A DNA stretch of 64,000 nt from Branchiostoma floridae (GCF_000003815.2 NC_049980.1:19469117-19533116); one strand, 5' to 3'. Counted from the stretch's first letter, positions 1-13,600 are shown. Notes: generated by a model from the sequence alone, not told the origin. Made by a program: numbers and translations.

Positions 1-296
1 ATTACTTAACAGTACTGACAACAGTACAGTACAGTTAGAGGAACATTTTTGCACAATAGTTTTTAAATCTGACTCCGACATTAGACATAAAGCAATCTGT
101 GTGGTGCCTGTGTCCTTATTCAGTTTTTGAAGTATTGAAATTGACAAGTAACGTTTACAGCCCTAACCCATTGTATAAAAGTTGCACTTAGCTAACATAC
201 ATAGCAGTTGCATACATAGAGGTGGCATCATGTGTGACATAACTGGTGCACAATAAAACATGGTGCAAAAAAGTGATTTTTTTCTCTTTCTTACAG

Positions 297-448
297 CTTA
301 CATCCTTGGAGGGTATCCAGTCCCTTTCAAGACTAAAGGAGTTACATGTGCAAAAGAACCACTTAGTAAGTCCTGTCTTCCTTTAGAACTGGAGGGAAGT
401 ACAGTGTGTGTGTGTTTGTGTGTGTGTTTGTGTGTTTGTGTGTGTATT

Positions 449-487
<39 letters not shown>

Positions 488-509
488 TTGTGTGTGTTTG
501 TGTGTGTGT

Positions 510-564
<55 letters not shown>

Positions 565-3500
565 AGTTAACATTCCTTATCTCCTGAGATCTCTGTAGCT
601 ACCATTCAGTGAGAATATTGGTTTCAACTGTTACTTCTGCTATTTTCCCAACAATTGAGTCTTATGTTGAATGATTGTTTTGCTGTTGTGTTGTATTGTA
701 GACAGACTTGTTCCCCCTGGTGAGCAGCCTGGGACTGGTGGTGCTGAATGCTGCTGATAACCACCTACAGTCTCTGTCTGACACTGTGGACGTGCTGAGG
801 GGGCTGAAGAGACTACATGAACTCTACCTGATGGTATGAATATGGGGGAAGTGGTTTCTCTGTAGCATGTGTAGTGAAGGAGATGTTGGTATGAAGACAA
901 TTAATATGGGAGGGATGGTGGCAAACACGTCAGTTATAAACTAAACATCCATGAGAACATCACAACAATAAACAAAAAGAATTGTCATTTGGTCCATGCT
1001 GACTGTGTTACAATAATCACAATTCTGTACATTTTGAACTGCATCCATGAATAATACTATATATAGCTTCATCAGATTTATAAGTGTTGAAAAGTAGGAT
1101 TCTTTTTACACAACCTTCTGACAGGTAGATATGTATCTGCAGTTTGTGTAAAATAGTTGTGATCATCCTTGATCCTGTGAAATGTGTATTATCGCCCCCC
1201 TCATGGCATGAGTTTTATTTTCCATGTTTGTGTTGTTCCAGGGAAACCCACTTCAGAAAGAGAACAGGTACAATGCTGCCTTGACCACGTCAACATCAGT
1301 GGTGATGCTGGATGGACACAACATCAGTAGTGGTGCAGCAAAACCTACAGTGGCACAGGTGCTTGGTATATACATGATTCCAATGACAAAGTGTCTAACT
1401 ATAAAATATAAGATTGAATACAGTACTGACCAAACTGCCTTGCCTATGGATTAAGCTCCATGGATCCAGTGAGCAGATTTTCAAACCCCGCTTAGGCTTG
1501 TGTGAAGGATTAAATTTGTCATTGTGGATTGTCACATAAAAATTACAGCTTCATGTATGGAGGAGAAACTTCAACCCGTTCCACATCACCTCTGCTTGTA
1601 ACAGAAAGAATGTTACCACAGGCAATGTAAACCTTCCCTCTCCAGGTCATGCAGCCCCTCCTCCTGCCTGCAGGGGACCGGCCCCAAGCCTTTGACAGAC
1701 CTGAAGTCAGCAGCACGGAAAATTCTCTATGAACCAATCGAGAGACCAAACATGAGAATGGACGAAAATGTACACTACTTACAGCAGAANNNNNNNNNNN
1801 NNNNNNNNNNNNNNNNNNNNNNNNNNNNNNNNNNNNNNNNNNNNNNNNNNNNNNNNNNNNNNNNNNNNNNNNNNNNNNNNNNNNNNNNNTTTTCCCTTTT
1901 CATAATAAGTCTACTGTGAATGAGAGTTTTAGAGGTGAAAGCATTTTGTTGTTCCTGCAAAAACATAGTTCTGCTTATCTGTTTGCAACTGATGAATTGA
2001 TTGCACTGATTGATACAGATTTAAGAAAACAAGACAAAAAATACTTGTGGAAGAAGGGCAAAAAAATCCTGTGTACGTTTCAGCAACAAGCCAATGAAAT
2101 TCAAATAGGAACACCAACATGACAGTCAGTAGATTCCTGCTACATTGACATGGAAAGTAAATTACCCTACATGTATATAGTGAAAATGGAATGTATGAAG
2201 TTTGCCCTGAAATGAGTTGTAATGTCTGCAGGTACATGGATCACCTGTCCTTAGATGACATGTCTGGTGCCACACAGAACATGCTGAGGGACATGATGGC
2301 TAGGCCTGGCCCAGCTCCGTGGACTGAGGTACTGTAAAAAAAAAACAGCAAAAAACACAGAAAATCTGATACATTTTGTAGTTGTCTTTCCAAATGCAAT
2401 TTGCTAAAACTGTATTTGACATTTCTTCATGTATTATGCCACTAGAAAGGTGTAAGATTTACATTTTGTAGAACGGTGTTGACATCAGTTATTTCTATTA
2501 TAAAGTGTCTGAAGTCCCATATGTTACAAGTTCTGTGAAGAACACCATTTGATCTTGACATTGACTGAATATCCAGCAAATTGCCAAGAAGAAAAAGTTT
2601 TTGTTTGTGTCCTGAATCATAATAAGGCCAAACTGACTTGATTTTGTGGATGACATCCACGTGCGCATTACATTTTGTCTGTTCTCCAAAAAGATCACCT
2701 CTGACGAGGCTCAAGTCAAGTCCTGAACTTGCAGACTCATATTGCAGCATGTGCCAGCTTGTGCCAGGTTGTATGAAGCTCATTATGTGCAACCTCAAAA
2801 ATTCCTAATTTTGTCAAACCCTTGGTCAAACTGCCATTATGAGTTTTCTCATAACAGTCATATATTATTAACAGTTGTCGGAGCCATATACCTTCCAATA
2901 GTGTACTTCTTTGATCGTTCTTGTCAATATATTTAATATCAATTACTTCACCTGAGTCTGCTAAGATGTACAAGACAATCTACATATGCCTCCTACAAAT
3001 AAAGACTTGTTTCTTTTGATACACTATGCTCTGTGGTTCAATATTCATTATACCAGCTTTGTAGTCATGTGGTTTAGCAGTATCTTCTTTGCTGGACTTT
3101 TATCCTATCCACATTTCCACATTGGTTTTGGTGTCTCCAGAGGATGTCATCCATAAAATCAAGTCAGTGTGCCCTAATGAAAAGTAAGTAGGGCACTATT
3201 ACATTTGGAATTTGTTGTGATCCTTATTTCCAACAAAATATGCATAAGATACTCCAAGTTATATGCTGTGTTGACTTGCCATGTTGCATACATGTACATA
3301 GCCCCCCAAGGTTGAGCAAGAGAAAGCTGCATCAAGTCATAGTACAAGAGATGGAACAAAGCCAAAGAGCCAGTATAAGGGTGTGACTGAACCTGATGAG
3401 GTGGGTACATTGTCTTCTGTGTTGGATTTTAATACATGTCTCAGCAACATAGATGATGTCATTTGTGAGATAGATGAGTCAAAGTCAACGATTAATTGTA

Positions 3501-4931
3501 TGCATAATAGGCATAATAGCAAAAGTACTGAAATGCCACAAAAGAATGTTACATTAAAGTTACAAAGGAAAGAAAAGTAAGCAACAGCGAGACAGCATTG
3601 CAACCAGTGCGATAACCTGGTGGGTTAAGTACTCACTTTGCATTGTTGGAGGTCATGGGTTCAGAACTTTTCCGGGTCCAAAGACTAGCCCCCTACTGTA
3701 GTGCTTGGCCATAGGCCAAAAGAAAGCAATATGGAAACGATCTTACTTGTATATGCCTATGTGTGGGAAGAATTTCAATTTAAAAGAGCACTGTACAAGT
3801 TAAGATGTTGGGTGAAATTCAAAGTGGAAGGTTTCCTGATTATGCCTGTACCATTTCTGTAGCAAAAGTGATATTGGCTGTTCTTCAAGAGGACGAGGTT
3901 GATACAGTGTACACTGATAGATGTACTTGCCAGGGAGAACTTAAGTTATCCTACATTTCTCTGCTCCATAGCAGTGATACATTCCTCGAGTACATAATTT
4001 TTTAGATATTACATAAAGTCTCAGTCAAATGATGTTATTATTTTCGAAATTCAAACCTCAGTAGTGTCCAAAGTTTTATTTCATATGTTGTTTCTTGAGA
4101 TAGTTCTCAGNNNNNNNNNNNNNNNNNNNNNNNNNNNNNNNNNNNNNNNNNNNNNNNNNNNNNNNNNNNNNNNNNNNNNNNNNNNNNNNNNNNNNNNNNN
4201 NNNNNNNNNNTAGCGGTGTGTTGTGTCCCACTTTCCTTGTGTCCCATCTTTGTTGTTGTGACATCATGCCTGCCCTTTACTGACCTAATTAAGTCAAGAA
4301 CAATACGAATACATCATTCAAGAAAAAGGCTATGAAATCGTTGTGGTCACAGACGTATGTATATTTTATTGATTTCATTATTGATGGGACAGGTTGTGAA
4401 TTAATAATTTTTATAGCGGAAGTTTCTGCCCTTCAATTTTTTCCTATGTTTGTACATGGGTTGTAAAGTGGATAGCACATCTATTATATGACCTATATCC
4501 AAAGTCCTGGATGGTACCAAGGACGTTATTAACTAGATAATTATTTCTGGTGACTCTAGATTTGGTTATGCAAAAAGGAAGCAGTCTTAGGTTATAGTTA
4601 AGAACGGACATGTTGTCTCAAACTAAGCTTTTGTTGTAGTCTTGTTGATGGCCTAGTGGTAAGATTAGCAGACGCAAAGAGAGGTAATGAGGTAACTCTT
4701 TACTGGCTAGATATTGTGTCCTTAGGAAAGGCATTTATTTTCAACAACTTTCCGTGCTCTGTTTGCAATAGTTTTGAACCATTGATCAGTTAATCATTTG
4801 TAGAATTTTAGAATTTTGTGTTTGTAAAAAGTTTTCATCCATTTCAGGTCCTTAAGGCTGCAGCAGAACTTCTGTCCAAGTCAAGACAAGACGGGGATAC
4901 AGACAGCCTCAATTCTGACTTATTATCCTGA
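297..4931 (+). CDS. Leucine-rich-repeat protein, 3' part of gene (partial)
   Basis: Six exons can be read: 297-365, 702-833, 1242-1358, 1674 into the gap at 1790, 2232-2328 and 4848-4931 (stop TGA 4929-4931). The first four join in phase 0 with AG/GT borders; the frame across the gap is not visible. Exons 1-3 give leucine-rich repeats: LTSLEGIQSLSRLKELHV, then LVVLNAADNHLQSL, then LHELYLM joined to GNPLQKENRY, the usual cap of an SDS22-like LRR domain. Downstream is a non-LRR tail (KSAARKILYEPIERPN, then MSGATQNMLRDMMARPG) ending SDLLS. The start lies before the window or in unseen exons. LRR proteins of this type are scaffolds, often ciliary or centrosomal, but I do not recognise the orthologue and assign no function. 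The fourth exon's 3' end is lost in the assembly gap. Confidence 0.75.
403..560. repeat. (TG)n microsatellite with TTTG interruptions
   Basis: About 158 bp of TG dinucleotides, interrupted by TTTG and ATTTG in the first half and nearly pure from about 510. It begins some 38 bp after the splice donor of the LRR exon ending at 365. ORFs made of VCVCVC or HTHTHT here are artefacts of the repeat. Confidence 0.97.
1790..1889. other. Assembly gap (100 N)
   Basis: Exactly 100 N, so probably a gap of unknown size. It removes the 3' end and donor site of an LRR-gene exon. Confidence 0.98.
2626..3174. mobile_element. PIF/Harbinger-like MITE, copy A (549 bp)
   Basis: The left end (GGCCAAACTGACTTGATTTT...GGATGACATCC) is the inverse of the right end (GGATGTCATCC...AAATCAAGTCAGTGTGCCC), giving imperfect terminal inverted repeats of about 35 bp. 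Both ends are flanked by TAA (2623-2625 and 3175-3177). TWA target duplications are typical of PIF/Harbinger elements. No transposase frame is visible. It sits in an intron of the LRR gene. Related copies lie at 41755-42289 and about 63182-63665. Confidence 0.75.
3592..3725 (+). repeat. tRNA-derived SINE head (degenerate)
   Basis: An A-box-like stretch (ATAACCTGGTGGGTTAAG, about 3611-3628) is followed about 30 bp later by a B-box-like GGGTTCAGAAC (about 3657-3667) and then by CCGGGTCCAAAGACTA. This spacing fits a tRNA-derived RNA polymerase III promoter. Both boxes are eroded and no clean end or target duplication is seen. It is inside an LRR-gene intron. Confidence 0.4.
4111..4210. other. 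Assembly gap (100 N)
   Basis: Exactly 100 N within the last intron of the LRR gene; real size unknown. Confidence 0.98.
4643..4775 (+). repeat. tRNA-derived SINE fragment
   Basis: TGGCCTAGTGGTAAGATTAG (from about 4649) is a good tRNA A-box/D-arm. The body contains TGTGTCCTTAGGAAAGGCA followed by CAACTTTCC, a block that recurs in invertebrate deuterostome SINEs. The B box is eroded. It lies just upstream of the last LRR-gene exon. Confidence 0.5.
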
Positions 4932-6947
4932 CAGAATATTCTTTCACACATTCTATGTATCATTTAAACCAAAACTTTTATTCAAATTAACTTTGATCTT
5001 TTTGTGAATTTCAAATGTTGTATATTTAGCAACTACTTTTACCGGAGATTTCTTCAGGAATGCAATGTTGTGCAAAGCATAGAGTGACACTTACTTGGTT
5101 GCAACTTAATTAGTTTACAGCATTTCGCTGTTACAGTAGCTTTATTTGTTAACATATTTATCAAACAATAGATGTTGCCAACCACACACCCTACCCCAAA
5201 GTGGATGAACTCCCATGGTACCATGTAAAAATTTTACTGTTACTACTGTCAGGATTAATTTGTGTTGTACTTGTAGTGGAGCCTGAGTAGAAACTCTTCA
5301 CAGTACAACACATGCTCAGTCTAACTTCTCACTGGAAATACTGTGTAGTAAATGAAACTGTCTTGGTGACTAAGTTACAAGAATCTCCTTGCTTAAAGTT
5401 ATATATTTCCATATGCCCAGCGCTTTGGAATAAAGACTCATGGTAGAACCAACCATGTACTTAAGGTTACATATGAATTTGATGTTTTCCTTATTCTTGT
5501 GCATATATGAGCTGTTTCTGATGAATACTTTTTCCTTAAAAATGTACCATCATTTGTGTACCATATTATATTGTGAACGGCCATTGGACAAACTTCAACT
5601 GAGGCAATGTTCAAGAATCTTGATTTGATGTTGATCTCTGGCAATCATCTCATTTAAAGTCATACTTAAGATGTGAAAAGAGTGCCCTGGGACAGATCTA
5701 CGGCTGATCTGATTACAATATTAGTTGATTTTATTTTCAGAAAATGCCTTTTTGAAAATAACATGCAATTCTGGGGTAGAGTCCCACTTAAAGTAAAATT
5801 TGAAACACATCATTAATCTTAGGCATATGATTCACTACTGTGACTAGCAGTAACTGGATTTTGAAGAAAATAGACAAAACTAAAACTGACATTTACCTCA
5901 GGGACTGTAACGTTAACAGTTAAACTGAAAGTGAGCAAACATTATTTTACAGCAATGACATTGTATGGAGATTTCCCATTGGCATGATGTATTGTATGTA
6001 GGGCATTGGTGACCATTGCATTGACAGTTATTACTTAGCTTTGTCCAAAGAGTCTGGCATATTCATTATTGGTAACTTTAAAATGACATGCACTGTTGAG
6101 TCTAGCTGAAGCTGTAAAATTTGTGATTGACATTTTCACCTGAAACTTGTTTGGGTTAACGTTAGAAGTGCAAAGGATCTTGGAAGATGTTGTACCATGT
6201 CAGCTTGACATAGTTTGTTGCCTTCTTGGTATGTGATTTTTATTAAATCATCATTTATTTCTTTTTCTACATCCTTTGTATTACCTTTGTTTATTTGAAA
6301 ACAAAACGAGCAACAAGACCCACATAAACCTTACATCTGCTTGAAAATAAGGTATCATGGCCAGGGTCGCCATCCATGCGCAAACGTCGGTAACCACACT
6401 TCAGAATCCTCGGCGGTCACGTTAGGGCACGGTCTTTAACGTTTTCCCATGGGATTTGAAGAGGGAAATAACGTTAAACCAACATAAAATACACCCTGTT
6501 ATCCACAGGTCGCCATGCCTCCCAGCGTTTCCCACACGGTCTTATCGTCTGCTATTGTGGGTCAACAGTGACACTTTCCGCTAAACTTATATTCTTTAAG
6601 CCTAAAGAAGTTGAAATTAAATTCTGCCATCCCGCCCCAAATGAAATAAGTGCACTCAGTCGCTCCCGTGTCGCGCGAAACCATTGTTGAACTCATAAAT
6701 CATGCAGTGAGTAAATGTAATGAGATTTCGCCGACGACAATGCAAATATGTCACTGTGGAGACCTGGTCATAACAAATAAACAGGAGAAATTGCCGTGCC
6801 GCTGCGCGTGTCTGCTGGGCAACCGCAGCTTTCCAAAAACACTGGGCACACCGGGTGGACTTTAGTTGCCAGAGCGACAATCTCCAAGAGAGGACCTTTC
6901 ATTTCTGCATCACTCTTTCATACATCCACGAGAGTTTTAAAGTCAAG
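4932..6947. other. Intergenic: LRR 3' UTR and upstream region of the MGCSGS gene
   Basis: AT-rich non-coding sequence with no plausible exon. From about 6350 the GC content rises and CpGs appear, in line with the promoter and 5' leader of the gene starting at 6948. No clear TATA box was found. Confidence 0.6.
5429..5434 (+). promoter_or_regulatory. Putative polyadenylation signal of the LRR gene
   Basis: An AATAAA hexamer about 500 bp after the stop at 4931, in AT-rich sequence. It is the first AATAAA I noticed downstream; use is inferred. Confidence 0.4.
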
Positions 6948-9900
6948 ATGGGTTGTTCAGGCAGCACGCAGGCTAACCAAACTCAGGCCAGCCCGACAAA
7001 TAATACCAGGCCCGCATCGCCGCCGAAGGAAGCCGCTGTCAAGCCGACCGTCCGAGAAGACCCGCCAGCTCAACAGGAAGAGACGCCTGTCATCGATACA
7101 GACCCCAAGAAGGAGGAACAAGACAAGAATGAAGGTAAAGTTTACGTCAACACCATATTCAAACAGGTGTCCTGTCGGCTCAGGCATGCCATCGTGTGCA
7201 CACTTGGGTTGCGTTGGTTTACCTTAAGATATGAGATTAGTGTGTATGTAGAAATTAGGGATGTGATAATGGTTACGTATACCGGGAGAGATAAATCTGC
7301 ATCTAAAGGTGTGTAAATGCTAGTATTGTAAGGAAACCATGGGCACCTAGCTATGTGAACGTTTCAAGTACAACTACATGTCCCGCACGCAAAACATCGG
7401 AGGGAGCGTAGGGGCGGACAACAGGTGGGGCGCAGACGATCTCCCGCCATCATTTCCGTCAGCCTTCAGGACTAAAATCAGACTGTTTTTTCCGGAACGT
7501 TTCTGGACAAAATTAACCTAGAAATACGGAGTAGCGCTATTGATATGCTAGTGTCAGCCACACAAAAATTCTACCGGGTGTCAGTGTTAAAAACTGTGTT
7601 AAGAAATTTCAGAAACTCCGGGTTTCCGCTTGAACTGAGTTCGTGTACATTCGTTACACGCGGTGACTCCGACATCTAAACTAACCTTACAAGAGAACCG
7701 TCAAGTGGCGGGGAAAGGACGTTGTTGAAACAACTGAGTGCGCCTTTGTAGGTGGACGGTGTTAGTCAAATGTTCAGATGAATAAGATCAGTAACAGGCG
7801 AACAACTGTAAGGGGTGTAAGATCTTTTGTTTTAACTGAACTCTTTGGCACGGACTGTTCTTGTGTTGTCACCTCCTATTCACAAGGTCTGGGTTTGATA
7901 CAGTCGACCTAAAGTGTACTTGAGACTTTGCTGACAGGCTTACAAACTTTTTTTTTTGTTCATACTACAATGTAAAAGATTGCAAGTGAACATAAAATCA
8001 ACTCAGGTATCTTAATGGCAATGTTTTAAAGAAGGGATTTAGTGGAGCCTGTTTAAGTTTCTTAAGGGAAGTGCACACAGTTTGCCTTCTTTACTACTTT
8101 AGGAATGACAAAGTAGCACTTAAAGAGTGCGAAGTCCATTTTGAATTGTTGTGCGGCATAGAAAGTTGTCACCATGCCTACTGTTAAGTGTTTTTTGTTG
8201 GAGCTAAGTACTGTATTATGGCAACATTAGTGCTTCGGCCTAATATAGAGCCAAGCTTCCCTCTAGGCTTACCTCCCCTCTCCAAGACTACCATAGGGTT
8301 TATGTTGACCATGTCTATGGCTATGTTGTTGCTTTGGGATTTAAATGTTGGGAAATAAGATTGTTATGCAAACTTAAATCTGGTCAATTCAAATCCAGCC
8401 AAATTTCCTGACTCAAAAACATGCTCTCTAAAAGTGAGAGCTTTACCCTGAAGGTTTGTATTTTACCAGCCCAAACCTTGTTATGTTACTGCGTTGGTCC
8501 TTGTAAATTCCACCTGTCATGCACACCCAATTTAAGGCCCAGCTGGCTTTGTTCTCAGCTGGGTGTTTACATGGTTACCAATGTTTACTATGGATACAGA
8601 CTTGCTCCAGTGATTTGGGTCACATGTTTATTCACCACCTTGTGTGTGTATCTACAACCTTGTTTTCAGAGCAAATGTTTATCATTCTACATGGTTGATA
8701 ATAACAATTTATACATAACATGACAGGAGATGCATTAATACCAGGTGTAGAAGTGGTGAAATCACTGAGTTGTTGTGACATTTGATGCACTTTTGTCCTC
8801 AACAGAAGAGAAGAAAGATGAAGAAAAGCCGGTAACCGAAGGAGAAGGGACGTCAGATGCACCCGCAGAACAGACAGAAAACAAGCCAGGTGAGACGGTG
8901 TTTACACAGACAAGACAAAACATCACTGACCATGTTATAACATCTATCGGGTTACACCAGCACCAATACAGTGCTGATTAGAAGGTCATTCTTTTATGAG
9001 GCAAGGCAGAATGATTTTTTGATTGTGGATAGTGCAATGCAGCTGCATGAAAGCAGTGATGTATATCATACTGTTTAATGGTGTGCATGTAATTATCTTG
9101 CACAGTGACTCAATATGGTAGCTATGAAATGTATATGAAAATATACTGTACAATGAAATGCACAATTCTTTAATCAGGTTGACCAGTCACTTGTTTGCTT
9201 GCATAACTCAAAATCATTGCGCAGTCATATATGACAATTGATTTCAAATTTGTAACTCGGTGTGTATTTTGTCGATAACAGAAGATGCAGGAGAAACAAC
9301 AGAGCAGCCAGCCGGAGAGGAGGTACCAGCCACTACAGAACAGTCAGCAGAATCTACAGAACAGCCAGCAGAAACTACAGAACAAGCAGCAGAGTCTACA
9401 GAACAAGCACCAGGTAAAACCCAATGGAACTACAATCCACAGCCCCATATAGTCAATATAATTAACATATTTGTGTAAAATGTTTAAGAAAAAAAAAATT
9501 TTGTGTTTTCAAATCTTAAAGTTATAATTTGGTGTACACGGTTTGTTTGTTAAGTAAATATAATGTCCTTGGCTTAACCAGACCTTGGTCTGTCAATAAT
9601 GCTTAGGCAGCCAGGTACATAGTACATTATGCAAAGTAAATTTTAAAAGTCTCTGATAAAAGACAAAGGCTGGTGTCTGAACCCCTGACTCTGTTAGAGA
9701 CCTTATTCACTTGTTAAGGTAACCTATCTTTGATCATTATGGATTTATCTAATCTTATCTAATCTCCACATCAATTGCTGTATTCAACTCCGTGTTTTAA
9801 CATTCAGCATCATGTTTTGTTTTAAAGCTACAGAAGAGCCAGCGGCAGAGCCAGCTGCTACAGAGGGTGGGGAAGAAGCAAACAAAGAAGAAACACAGGC

Positions 9901-10348
9901 CCCTACAGACACTCCTGCAGAGGCTGAAGGTAGGGCACACAGCTCCTCTGGCAATAGCATCAAGTTTATTTAAACTTCTTACATGTAATGGCATGGTGAG
10001 AGTCAAGAGTTTGCAGTTGAAACACACAATTCGTGGTAACGTACTACTAGATTCTCTAGAAAATGACAAAAACAATGAGCCTATTGTTACAATGTTGGAC
10101 ACATGTGGTATTTAGTTACTATGGCCTGTTCAACTTCCATGTTGTTGGTTGAAATATATCGAAAGAATTTTCATGATTATTGAACATCGGTCCCTTAAAA
10201 AGCACATGCATACATTGTACTGAACATGTTTCAGATTGATTTTCTTTCAAATTTAAAATGGGAAAAACTTTTTTATTCTTCAGCTGCAGCACCTGATGCC
10301 ACAGAAGCACCTGCAGCTACAGAAGAACAAGCTCCAGCAGCTGAGTAA
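6948..10348 (+). CDS. Acidic low-complexity protein with N-terminal MGCSGS lipidation motif (GAP43/BASP1-like composition)
   Basis: Five exons: 6948-7134, 8806-8889, 9282-9413, 9828-9929, 10284-10348. They total 570 nt, giving 189 residues and a TAA stop. All four introns are phase 1 and the middle exons (84, 132, 102 nt) are multiples of three, so each can be skipped in frame. The N-terminus MGCSGS has Gly2, Cys3 and Ser6, a good N-myristoylation plus palmitoylation signal. The rest lacks hydrophobic stretches and is rich in Glu, Ala, Thr, Pro and Gln. Exon 3 repeats TTEQPAE/STEQAAE-type heptads, and the tail is rich in AATEEQAPAAE. Vertebrate BASP1, MARCKS and GAP43 share this design (lipid anchor plus disordered acidic rod) and act at the inner plasma membrane. 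No basic effector domain is obvious, so homology is unproven. The ATG is preceded by TCAAG and is the only start that keeps the lipid motif. Confidence 0.8.
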
Positions 10349-10611
10349 TAAACACCTGGCAGTTATCTGGTGTCTTTCGTGGGCACACTAAATAAGTACA
10401 CAAATATTTTGTCTAGTCACAAAGTGTATACTATGCAATAGAAATTTTATTTCATGCCTTACAAATGGCATTGATTAGTTTGTCATAGAGATACTATTTT
10501 TCTGTTCTAATGTTACACCTACTTAAAGAAAGGTTATGTATTTCAACAAAGAAACATCTTCTTAATTCTGGTAGTGGGACAACTTTCAAGCAATTTGATG
10601 GGTGCACGTGC

Positions 10612-10617
10612 AATAAA
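10612..10617 (+). promoter_or_regulatory. Putative polyadenylation signal of the MGCSGS gene
   Basis: AATAAA, 264 bp after the stop codon. Another AATAAA at 12631 could mark a longer 3' UTR. Confidence 0.4.
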
Positions 10618-13600
10618 GACACACTACAGTCATTGGAATCCTGGACATTGTTTCATACAAATGTCCTTAGTTTATTTCAGATAAAAGGCCTTAATATTTT
10701 CTGCAATGTACTGGAAATGAGGAAGGTACCATTAGGCAATATTACAGATTATCTTTCTTTGTATTTGGGCATTGCAATATCTAGATGAGGAGGTCATCTT
10801 AAACATTGTAAGTTTTTACTGGATTGCCATATACATGTCTGACACATCAGTATTACAAACGTACAGGAGTTTGAGCCTCTGGGATAGGAGACTTAAAAAG
10901 ATGCCTTACAGACAAGTCCAACCTCAAACTAAAATGAAAAAATACAAAGGGGGAGTATAATGTGCCCTTCAAACAACATAACCACACTCAACGAGTGTTT
11001 GAACAGTGTATTAGTACAGTACATTTTCATTCTTTTCTTGCCAAGTTGGCTATCTTGTACAAAGATGTATATGTTGTACATTTTGTAGCAGAAATATCCT
11101 GTAGATTTTTAGAAATGTTTCTAGAGTAATTACATGAGGTGTAATTATAGAAAATGTTTATTTTGTCAATATACACAATTTGCTGTAGTGCAAATTATTG
11201 TTTTACAATGTTTGAATCCATTTCACAAAATAATGACAGGAACTAAACAATAGTGTGCTGTTGATGAAATGACATTCTTAAAGTAATACATGATAGTACT
11301 ACAACAGAGCAGTTCTATACTGTGAATGATATCACATCTGGGCTTGTGCATTCGAGTGCTGATTGTCATTGTTGCACACTTAGCAGAAGTTACAATGCAC
11401 TGTTACAAGTCTCATAGTAGATTTCACAATTATTGCATAATGAAATATGACACATTTACCATTATTGTACCAAAGACTGTTTTGACGTTACATGAGTAAC
11501 AGGAGAGGTTATGGTGAAAGGAACCTACAAATTTTGTACCAGTTGTTTTTTTAAAAGTCGGCAACATGTTCGTAACAAATGTATGATTTTTCTCATTAGG
11601 TATCATAAAAATTATGAGCAATATGAGTCTACCTGGAAAAAAATCTTTTATTATTTGTAATCAATTTTGGGTCAAACCAATCCATTATCAATTTGTTGAC
11701 ACTGAAATTGCTACATCAGTCTACTACTCTCTTTACTTTGAATCTGTCTGAAATATTTGCTCAAAGTGACTTTTCATAGAACACAAGTCATAATTTCCAG
11801 TAAAAGTGAAGTCCAAACTTAGATATTACTGTACTTTGAGACACATGCATTTTCAATGGTGAATGACTTCTACTGCAATTTTTCTTACTTTGCATTAGCA
11901 TCCGTAAGGCATATATCAGTCTCCTGGTAAAAGGAAAATGACTTATACTAATGAGTGATGTATGTTGTGTACATTTTGAAGTGAACTGATGGAAACCTGT
12001 ATGTAGTCACTATATAATCATATAGCCTGTGTGGATACAGATCTACTGTACTCCTTGCCATTTTATGCACCATGAGTAATGTACTTTATCATATTTATCA
12101 CAGGTTATTTAGATAACTGTTGCTTGATTTTCGGTGGAAGAGAAAAATGGTGAAAATTCACAATGGAATGGGAACTTAATCTATGGAGTTCAGGGGAGAG
12201 GTCCTTCACAAGTATGGATTTTAATGATGAATGAAAATTGTCTGAACTACAACCCAGCCTATTTTACCAAAATCTCTTCAGTTGCCTTTGCATGTTCTGA
12301 AGACAAATAGAAATGTTTGTCTGCAGTTTTCATCCGTCCTCAGTAGCAGCGTCTCTTCAAAATGACTTCAATATACCTCAATTTAAGTGAAACTACTTTT
12401 CTACACTATTTTTGTAAAGGTTTCAAGAAATTATAAATGCTTGCATTGAAACATATTAAAAACCTGATAAAAGTAGCTTGACTCCAAATGTATTGTATGC
12501 ATATTCTTTTCTTGAGTACATATTGATAGTCTTTGAGTTGACAATATTGAGTCCCACTTACTCTGGAAGGTTTATAAGTTATAAAATTTTGATGCACTGT
12601 CTGTGGCCATTTTGAAATTCATATATTATGAATAAAAAAAGACCACCAAAGACAGCACATCAAAATTTTACTGACTCAACAAGACAAAACCTTTAAGTTT
12701 GTAAGGTCAAGTTCTTGTCACCACTATGTCCCGTTCATCAAGTTGTAAGTAAAATTTCATATAGCTGACTCGTAAATATATTTAGAATGTACTTTCTTTG
12801 AACAGGTGATACAGATATGTCATATCGGTTGATTACAATAATATTCAAATATGAGCTTTCTTTCTTTCACATTTGTATTGCCATGAACAAAACGCACCCA
12901 TAGCAGCCCCAAGAAACAAGAGATCAGGATAAGTCAGCTTTTACGTACACCTGTCCTATTATACTGCCGGCTGACTACCTGAAAACAGAAAATAACAGAG
13001 CTAAATACCCCCTGGTGACTGGGTCATTATAGCAACAATGTGGGGTTCTTAAAGTAGGTTACAGTATTCAATCCATAAGGACTGACCTCTCTTCATTATT
13101 CATGGTGTGCACTGTAAAATGACAGTACACAATACTCTGGGGAACAATAAACTATAATCTCATGGTGTCACAGCCTGCAGGGTTTCAGCTAACGTTTGAA
13201 AGAAATTGTTTGAAAGGACGTGACTCATGCCTGTAAATTTCCAATTCTCACGCAGTTCAGCATGAAATTCCTTCAGACCAAAAACAGAAAATGCATTCAA
13301 GCAGTTTGACAGTGTCTTCTCGGAATCAGAAAAGACAAGGGTCCGTAGGACACACTCCCCCGTGAAGTATTATGGTGGTTTTGGTTAGACTAAATTGTTT
13401 GATACCGTCTGAAACTACAGACATGCTAAATGTCAATCTAATCCGTCAAAAGGATCTTGAATTTATAGTTTCAAAAACTCAGATCTAGACAAAAGAATTG
13501 CAAGTTGTCCAAAGTATGAACGTCTCATTTTAGCAAAGAAGGCTATTGTAGCATTTGCTCATAAATCATGTAAATGATGCCCTAATTTGCATGATTTACA

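Noticed and set aside
260-573. ORFs rich in VCVC or HTHT on both strands
   Set aside because: They are translations of the TG microsatellite; the only coding part is the LRR exon 297-365 in another frame.
6796-7316. Alternative frames over the first exon of the MGCSGS gene
   Set aside because: They do not join the downstream exons in phase and lack the compositional continuity of the chosen frame.
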